Shown: in pieces, positions 23,001 through 32,000 of the stretch
Numbering within the stretch: the first letter of the stretch is position 1
Layout: the number at the start of each line of letters is the position of its first letter
From: Emydura subglobosa
Lineage: Eukaryota; Chordata; Testudines; Chelidae
Length of the DNA: 64,000 nucleotides
Direction: 5' to 3'
Assembly: GCA_007922225.1 (NCBI GenBank)
Contig: ML679959.1
Coordinates: 28,500,540 to 28,564,539 of the forward strand
Translations under genes and position numbers: made by a program
Notes under the pieces: generated by a model
Seen by the model: only the letters and a program-made list of their open reading frames with translations
What the model was told of the DNA's origin: nothing
Database searches by the model: none

Positions 23001-26000
23001 TTGCTCATCTGCAAATCCATTACTTCAGCTGCTTCAGAAGGATGGTCCAGTGGCTAACATACTGGCTGGGGGCTCATGTTCAATTATCCACTCTGCCTCA
23101 GCCTTCCTGTGTGCCCTTGGGCAAGTTACTTAGCCTCTTTCAGCCTGCCTCGGTTTCCCCAACAGTAAAGCATGGCTAACACCACTTCCCTAGTAGACAA
23201 GAATGCTGGGAGGTTTAATTCATTAATGTCTGTGAAGCACGCCAACAAAACCATGATACGTGTCACAGGAAGGTCTGTAACTAGATTGAAAAGGGGCCCA
23301 TGTTAAAGAAAGCGAGTCAGCCAGATACTAAGGGGATGGGGATCTAATAGGTGGGGTCTGTCTCTTTCACACATTGGTAATGCCTGTATGGGCTTGCCAG
23401 GCCCATAAATTCTTCTTGACTTGAACAGAAGTTGATAGGCTCCTTTGAGACCCCCCTCACCTCTCACCTAACATGCATGGCCTGGCTCATGAGGACAGAA
23501 AACCAGCCCAAAACCAAGTGGCCAAGTCTGGCATTAACAAACGGCAATGGCAAGGAAGAGCTACACGTCGTTACCGGCTCGGTGTATGAGAATCCCAGGC
23601 CAGTTGCTCCCATCTGTAAGAGGTCAGATTCCAGCTTATGACGCCTCAGAAACGTGGCAGCTTCCTGCAATAACCAAGAGATGGGAAGAGGAAGGGTTAC
23701 GTTCGTTGGGGCTTGAGCTTCCAATTCAGGATTCCCGTGCGGCCTTAGGCAAAGCACTGAAGCTCCGTCCACACCACGAATGCACTGCAGCTATGCCCCG
23801 GTAGTGTAGACGTTTGCTACATCAATGGAAGAGGTTTTCCCATCGCTGTAGGAAATCTATCCCCTCGAGTGGCATTACCTCGGTTGATGGAAGAATTCTT
23901 CATACCCCTAAGCAATGTAGCCAGGTCAAACTAAGTTTTAGTGTAGACCAGGACTCAGGTTCTCAGGCCAGATCAGGATCTAAGACACATGGAAGTGAAA
24001 CCATCTCTGGCAGGATGACACGTCTCTCAGGGCAGTGACGGGAACGTTCTCCAGCATGGGAAAGAGACCCACCGAGGAAAATTACTGCTACGGCGACATC
24101 TCCTCCAGTGGTGATTGAGTAAGTCCTGCTTCACCATCTGAACCAAGGCCAGCCTCCACCTGCTGAATGCAAGGCTGTCCCCTGCAGAACAGTTTGGAGT
24201 GCTTTGCCCAGTCTAACTTTCAATAACTCAAGCAGTAAGACTGACCCTCGGGGAAACATTTCCCAGTCGAGTAACAGCCTCATTGTCTGGAGTTCTCCTG
24301 GTGCTGCTACCCTATTTCATCACATTCTTCCTACTTATCCCCCCTTACGTTCTCCTAAATGTTTCCCTCTCCTTCCTTGGTGTTTGCACCCTACGTGGCC
24401 ACCACATCTGCCCTGTTGGGTTATTGTTTGGCTAAAAACTGTTCCACCAGCCACTGGCATCAATCCGGATTTACACCAATGTGACCAAGGGAACCACCTG
24501 GCCCTTAATCCTTAAACCTTTCCCCAAAATCGGTGATGGTTTTAGGAGATTACCAAATTGCTGCCTGCATTGCGCTATTTCCAAATGACGTGTCAGTTGT
24601 GGTGCTGTGCCGCAGCGGGTGATGTCCAGACATTTATTCTCACCTTTCTGGGTTTGATGCTCTCTGGGTCCAGAGTCTCTTCCAGAAGGCTCTTGTAATA
24701 ACCTGCATTCTCCAAGACAGCTTCGTCGTCCGGGTGGAACAGGAGGTAGGACTTGGCGCACTCCAGGGCTTTCGTGTACTCCCCAACTGCAAGTGACAGA
24801 GCAAGATGGGTATGGCACAGAGATTACATGGCACGAATGAGCTGGGGGACTCAGGTGCGACGGGCGCATTGCAGGTCACTAGGAGAAGAGGTAAGAAAGA
24901 AGCCAGCCAGAGATGGAACGATGAGATTTTTCACTCAGACAGGCTTTCACCCAGTGGCCCCAAGGCCAAAGACAGGCTTTGATGAATCAGCCCCACAACA
25001 TCCCTCTGCAGTAGCTCCATCTTATTGTCTCTATTTTACATAGAGGGAAACCAAGGCACAGAGGACTTAGGTGACTTTTCCAAGGCCTCACAGCAAGTCA
25101 GGGGCAGAGCTATGACAGAAACCCAGAACCAACAGCAGAGCACAATCCCGGGCAGAAAATCAGGGGGATGGAATTCTGTCAATGTGAGAGATGAACAACT
25201 TCCCAGTTTTAAGTCTGATTTAGGATTCTCATGCAGTACTGACATATTTGCTTATTTTCCCCTGCTCAGGCCCTGTAGTATATGCTCTCTAGGACACTGT
25301 CATTTTGTGTGCTTTCTTTATATATACAAACAGACCATTGTCTTTTCCTACGAGTTGTTTTACAACTGACAATAAGCAGAAATAATTACTTTTACAGTCT
25401 TGCCAATACTCATGGTTTTGTTGTGACTCTCCCGATCTTTGCTGTTTATTTTGGGAGATTACATGCGATTCTCCATTTACCTTCTGTTAAAAAACAAGTT
25501 GATAGCCCTAGAGGTCCCAAACACGAACCCCCGAGGCTCAGAAACCGGAAAGCCAATGAAAAGATCCCAAAACGTAGCATTAAAAAAATAACCATCTCCT
25601 GATTTTTAAGCCAATCTCATGAGTTTGTGAGCAAGAGGCGCGGGTGATGCTGCTCTTTATAAAAGCATTTAGGGCCAAATATTTTAAAGCTTATTTAGGG
25701 GGCCTGAAGACACAGATAAGCACATAGTGGGATTTTCAACAGGTCGAGGCATCCAACTCCACCACCCAGGTGCCTATTTGCTGAGGTTAGTCCTGCTTTG
25801 AGCAGGGGGTTGGACTAGATGACCTCCTGAGGTCCCTTCCAACTCTAATATTCTATGATTCTTTAGGCACCTCAATACCTTTAAAAATCGGACCCTTAAC
25901 TCTGCTTGGAGAGTAACATTAGACAGGCCACGTGCACTCCCAGCTTCTAACCAGATTTGCTCTCTGGTTCTCATGCAGCCAGTGCAGTTATGTTGCGATG

Positions 26001-29000
26001 GTGCACGCCCTACAGGAGACTATCTAAATCCCCACATAAAGCAGTCTCCACTAACACAAAGAGTAACAAAACCAAGCAAGGGCTGTTCGAAATGAAGAAG
26101 CTGAGCTTTACCTCTGTAATAGGCAAACTGCAAGTAGTCGTAATGGAGGGGAAGGTAGTTCTCGATGGGTGACAAACGCCCGGGACGTGTGGCAAGCTCT
26201 CGGACACACTCATGTTCACACACCAGGATTTGCATGTAGTGATCTGCAGGGGAAAGAGGCACATGACGACGTCTCTGCTCAGAAGGCTGAAGAATACAAG
26301 CTCAGCTGGGTTTATGGAGACCAACTTCAAAGACACCGGGCCCCATCCTGTAACCTGCTGAGTATACCCTGAGAAGCCAGTGGGACAGAAGGGTGCTTAG
26401 CACCTCTCTGGAGGCATTCAGCAACTTGCAGGAACACACGCTCTTTGCACAGAATCTGGGCCTTCTGCCATTTTCCTTTCTACCAGAACTAGGAACTAAT
26501 CTCAGGTACTGAGCACCTTGCAAGCACATATTCTGCAGGCACAGCTTAGTTGTCTGATGTTTTACTCCATGTTAATTTCACATACCTGGTGAGGAGAGAC
26601 TTTATGGCAAAAACTGCTATTTCTGTCTAAAGCTGCAGCAAAGGTACCTCAACATACTCACAATAGGCCTCCGGGGAGATCTTTGCAATGGGAATTAACT
26701 CAAGTTGTCTGACTCCTAGGGCCAAAACAAAGTTGAGGGACACGAAGATGGAGATCAAAGGAACTTGAGATGTGAAAGGCCTATGAAGTCATCCAGCTCA
26801 TCATGTGAGGAATAGGGTAATATTGCTCCCTACTGCATGTTTTCCAGTGGTTTGTTCAATCCATTTTTAAAATCTCTCTTGCAACAAGATTTCCACTGCT
26901 TCCTTTTGGAGACTTATTTACAAAGTAACGGGATCTCTCAGAAAGTTCTGATTGATGTGCAGCCTATAATTTCCTTTGCTCAATTTCATCCCTGGACAAT
27001 GAAATTTACTCCTCTGGGAGCACTCTTTGGAAAGCCTCTAAGAGCCGGATCTTTGACCCTTTCTCTACTGCCACAGCATAAGCACAATACGGGACATATG
27101 CCAACTGAGTGACATTCCGAGATTAATACTGCTGCGAGTCAGGCTGGGAAGTTAAATGCAACCATTCAAGCAAAACCTAGTGGAGTACTGTGGACTGCAA
27201 ATATCAAAGGCATAAGGTGGAAATGCTGCCGGCAGAACGCCTATGTTCATCACTTCTTAAAGATGACAAATCTCTCAGGTTAATTAAACTGAACAGCAAG
27301 CATCTGCCATAAACAAGATTTCTAATTTGGTGAAAGCGTACGGTACGTTGTGTTGTGTCAGCGGTAGCATTTATAAGCCAAAGCTGACATCTGATTCCAC
27401 TTTGGGGCATTTTCTGCAATGTACTTACAAATTGACTTTGCTCGCAGCATCTCTGTATACAATTAAAATCTTTAAGGAACAAACATGGGTTTGAAATAAA
27501 ACATATGCTCTGCTACTAGGAGTGCTCCCCCCCGGCTGCCAAATAGCTGGCATTAGGAATTTGCATTGAAGGCAAGCGGAAACTCAAAAAACAGTCCCCA
27601 TTTTGCTCTGGGGATTCAAAGAACTGTTGGCGTGTGTGGACATCCGATTTTCCACACACACACTCAGAATATTGCACTAAAGAGAGTGGGGGAGGGGGAA
27701 GCTGAACTTTAAACCTTCCTGGAGCATGCTAGCTACTTTACAGGCTCTAGTGCAGGAATCGTCACCCACCATTGAAATGCAGCCGTCTCTGGGGTGGAGT
27801 GTGGCTGCACCACAACAGCCCACAGCAGCGCTACGTAATAGGTCAGGATAGGAAATGGAACACTGTTTTGGAGCACCTGTTTTCTCAGTAGTATCAGAAT
27901 TCCTTCTTTCCACCAAATATGATGGGGCTGTGTACCAGAGACATGTCAGTAACCTATGGAGTAAGACATCCTGTAACGTCTCACTCTCAATCCTCCGTAG
28001 GAAGGCAAGAGACAGCAACTAGAGTCTCAGGGAGAACTGAAAACCATTCCCAGCTGATGGCTGTGCAGCGGCCTCTGTGAAATGCATTTCTTGGTCATTC
28101 CCAAGCTCCCAGTAGCTGTCATCACAAAATCCATTAGCAACTGGCCCCAGCAGGCAGGGAGGCCAAGGACTGAGAGGGTTACAGACACTGAAGAATCCTC
28201 TCACTTTAGACAAGGTCCCTCCGGGTCCATTGTGAGAAACAGGGACAGGGTGTGGGTGGGGGGAGATTGCACAACCCACACTTTATCTGCTCCACGGCAT
28301 CACTCTGCAGAGCTCTGAGTCTGTCACCCTTCACTAAAGCCGCAGCAATGTTCCTCTTTCCCCTCCTCCCGGCAGGACCTGCCTCCGACCCCTCTCCCCC
28401 ACACAATCGCCATCAGAGCAAAAAGCCACTGAAGGCCATACACTAAACAAGGGTGATCTTTGCAAACCGGGAATGATCCCCACCTGCAGCTCTGCCAAAT
28501 GATCTCCCTGAAGGAGGAGGATCAAAGCCGTAGCACATCAGGGCTGTCTCCTTGGAGGTCACAGCAAAGAACTCTCTGTTTGGAAAGAGGCGGGAACTCA
28601 GCCGCTCTGGTCTCTGGCAGCATGCAGGGTGAGGAGGAGCTGCAGATTTTCCTGGTTTCATGTATGATGAGGCCCAGGGTTTTGTATAGTTAACCTGAGA
28701 GGATGGGGCACGTGCATGCCCGGACCTACAGCGGTATTAGCTTGTCATGCAAAGACTCTGAGGGCTTATCTGCAGACGAAAGTTGCACTGCTTTCCTTAC
28801 ACGGGTGTAGTTTTAACTTTGCTGGTACAGTTAAAGCAGTAGAAGCATGGATAGAGTTATATGGTTATAAAAAGACGCTTATAATTGTTTAGCTTTTTCT
28901 TCTCTGGGAAGGGGAATAAGATATTCCAGTACAAGACACCTTTATGCCAATATAACTATATCTAGACTAGGGTATGTTCTGGTATAACTATACTGGGGGA

Positions 29001-32000
29001 CAAAATCCAGACACAAAATCTACCTGTGCACCAGCTCTCTGTCAGCTTCTCATTTTTCCTTGCATGACTCAACACTACAAATGATCTGCTGTCTCGTTCC
29101 AAAAACCGGGCAATCAATAAATAATCAGCGTTTTCCCTCTGGCTGTGCTGTTTCCCATCTCACTGGTTTCAGTTAGGGTCTCGGCTTTGTGCTAGCAAAC
29201 GGCGTTAGACACAAATAGAAACTAATCTGCATTCGAATGGAAATATTTTCCATAGCAGCAGAAGAAAAACAATCCCGCAAAGAGCATGCCTCGGTTCTCA
29301 GAGCCGGCGGGCCAGCTGCAGATATATAAAACTTCGAAGGCCAAACGGGCTCAAATGTATTGTCACGCTTTCCCTTACTGCTAATTACAGGCAATCCGGG
29401 ATATGGAGAGAGGGTTCCCACTTAACCCTGCTTTGCCAAGGTCACACATGAAATCCCAAAGACAGTATAGCAGCAGTGTTCAATTCCCTGGACAGGTTTT
29501 TAATCTCTAATAATTCTTTGCTGCTTCCCCATGATTGTAGCATCGACGCTATTTTTTTATCAGTGTTCTGAGCCGTTCCAGACAATGAGCTGTTCAGAAT
29601 ATGTCCTTGAATTATCCCACCTGGCCAAGTCCAGCTCTCTGAACCTATGTGATGAAAACTGAGCTGGGCCAGTTTACCATGCCTGCCTGTCCTGGGACCC
29701 AGCTGCCTAGCCCTCCCCATCTCAGGAAGCACAGGCACATGGAAGGTAGGATGGTCGTGTGGGTAAAAGGACAGGCCCTGGAGCCAGGAGTTCTGCGTTC
29801 CAGCCTTGATTCTACCAGTGACGCACTGACTGACCACAAGCAAGCTGCTTATCCTCTCTGTGCCCCAGTTGTCCCCTTTATAGACAGGGTGATAGTTCCT
29901 CTCACTGGGGTGCTAGGCAACGCTGCAAAACACTCTTAGATCCCTCAGCTGTCACTCTCTGCGTTGTGAACACGGCATCCTGCCACAGGGACTGCGGCGC
30001 TCCCAACGCCAGCCAGAGTTCCCTCCTCTTCCAAACGGGACATTAACAGCTACCATCCCTGTGTGCCGGACTCTGGAGCATGCCCGAGGGCCTTGCAGGT
30101 CAGCAAGTGCACAACGGACTGAGACCTGAGATCCAGTTAGAATCTGGATCCAACCTTCCCCGACGTTTGGGGGTTTTGGTTCAGCCTGTCACGGTGGCAG
30201 GGACCAGATGTGAAAGGCGGATGCAGACTCGTCATGGACTTCAGAGAAATAACACCAGGGATGAACTTGGACCACAGCACGCAAAGGGTCAGGAGCAGCC
30301 TTCCAGTCGGCATCACAGGGATCATAAAACCTAGCTAGATTTAAGATGGCGCTGGGTAAGTTTATGAATGAGGTCAGGGGACTGGACTCTACGACCCAGG
30401 AGGTCCCTTCAGTCCTGTGTCCGTATGTACATTGTTCTAGACAGTTTAGGGGACCCCTTAGCATCTTCCACGCAGCACACTGGGATGGTAGATGTTAATG
30501 TCCCCATTTGGAAGAGGGGGAAACTGAGGCAGAGGGGCAAAGGGCCTGATTGTCAGAGGTGCTGAGCACCCACAACGCCCACTGTCATCAATGAAAATTG
30601 CAGGTGCTCAGCAACTGTGAAAACCAGCCCCCACCCCAGCCCACTGAAGGAGATTGTTGCAGATTCAGGATTACAAGACGGGGTCTCTAGGTCCCAGTCC
30701 AGCGCTCAGCGTTGCAAATCTTGCCAGTTTCGCAGACACACACAGCCGTTCAGCACTGCCAGATACTGAAAGGAAGCTGCTTTGCCAAATTCAGCAAAGA
30801 TGTTAAAGTTTATAGTTCAAACCACCCCTGGAGCCCAGGCTCATACATGTCACGGGCCGGAAGGGGACCTGGGTGTGGGTTAGAGACCTCACCTGCGATT
30901 GCTTCATAGAGGTCAGCTTTGTACTCCAAGTACTCGTACTCCTCAAATCTTTGAGGCCCCTCGCACAGGACCCGGCACTCCACATCCGCAGTGTAGTAAC
31001 CCTTCAGCGCGCGCTCCAAGGACTCGATGGCCAGCGCGTACTCCTCTTCATCATAGAGCTTCACCCCAGCGCTGTAGTCCTCCTGCAAAGAGACCAGGCA
31101 GCTTGCTAGCCAGCAGGGAAGTACATAGACACAGGCAACGTGCCAGGCAGTGAGGCCTAAGTCTCATTTTCAAAAGTGATTTAGGCACTCTGGAGCCTAA
31201 ATCTCCTTGCCCGTCAAAGGGATTTAGGCTCCTAAGTGCCTAAACCCCTTTTGCGAGTAAGACTTCAGCTCCTAAATCAGTTAGGGGTTATAACACTAAG
31301 TGCGGCAACAGATAAATACCTTTACAAATCTGGGCCCAAACCAATGCACATGTGGCACATGGGACCCTGCCAGGTCTCAGAGAGAATCCCGCAGGATCGC
31401 CCGTTATGCTGAACCAGCAGGGAAATCTGCTGTCCGTACCTCCCGTGTGTAAATTCTCAGGACCACTACGAAATTATTCACCAGTGACTGCTACGAGCCC
31501 GGTTCTTGGGTTCATTTTGGCTGCTTCATACAGCAGCTGTAAAGCCGGTTTAACCAGCTTGTCTAATGGGCACCACCACACAACACATGACCGTATCTGA
31601 GGCCCTAACACGTCAAGGGGAGTTTTTCCATTGGCGCCAATGGGCTTTGGGTGATGCTCACAGATCTGGCATAACGCCAGTACCTCTCCCAGCATCGGCG
31701 TCGGCGGCCCGGCTGGGAGAAAAGAGACATCTGTGCTCTGGCAATCTCCAGCTGCGGGGACAAGCCCGTGAGGCTGCTGTGATTTACATCAGTGTCCTGG
31801 TGGGCCTCCAAGCTGGTCTCCAGGCTGGGAGTGGGGGGGATGAAGATGGCTTAAATCCCCCTTTGTCACTCCCACCTCACTCATACCATCCTGTGCTGGG
31901 TGCCTCCCAAGCTGTCTGGAGAATGGACAAACGCTGCCTTTCTAACGCCCATGACAGACGTGGCCGAAGGCAGACGGCGCGCACGCTGACATCTTCCACC

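Larger units (their letters stand above)
24787..26111 (-). other. P3H2: P3H2 intron 4
   Basis: The 1325-bp intron has an antisense MIR (25030-25130) and a CR1 tail inserted into an older hairpin repeat (25725-25895). Confidence 0.85.
26244..30892 (-). other. P3H2: P3H2 intron 3
   Basis: The 4649-bp intron contains an old L3/CR1-like fragment (26770-27010), a TIR element (28763-29015), a MIR (29750-29935), a CR1 tail (30245-30428) and an antisense MIR (30495-30550). The span 27.1-28.7 kb shows nothing recognisable. Confidence 0.8.
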
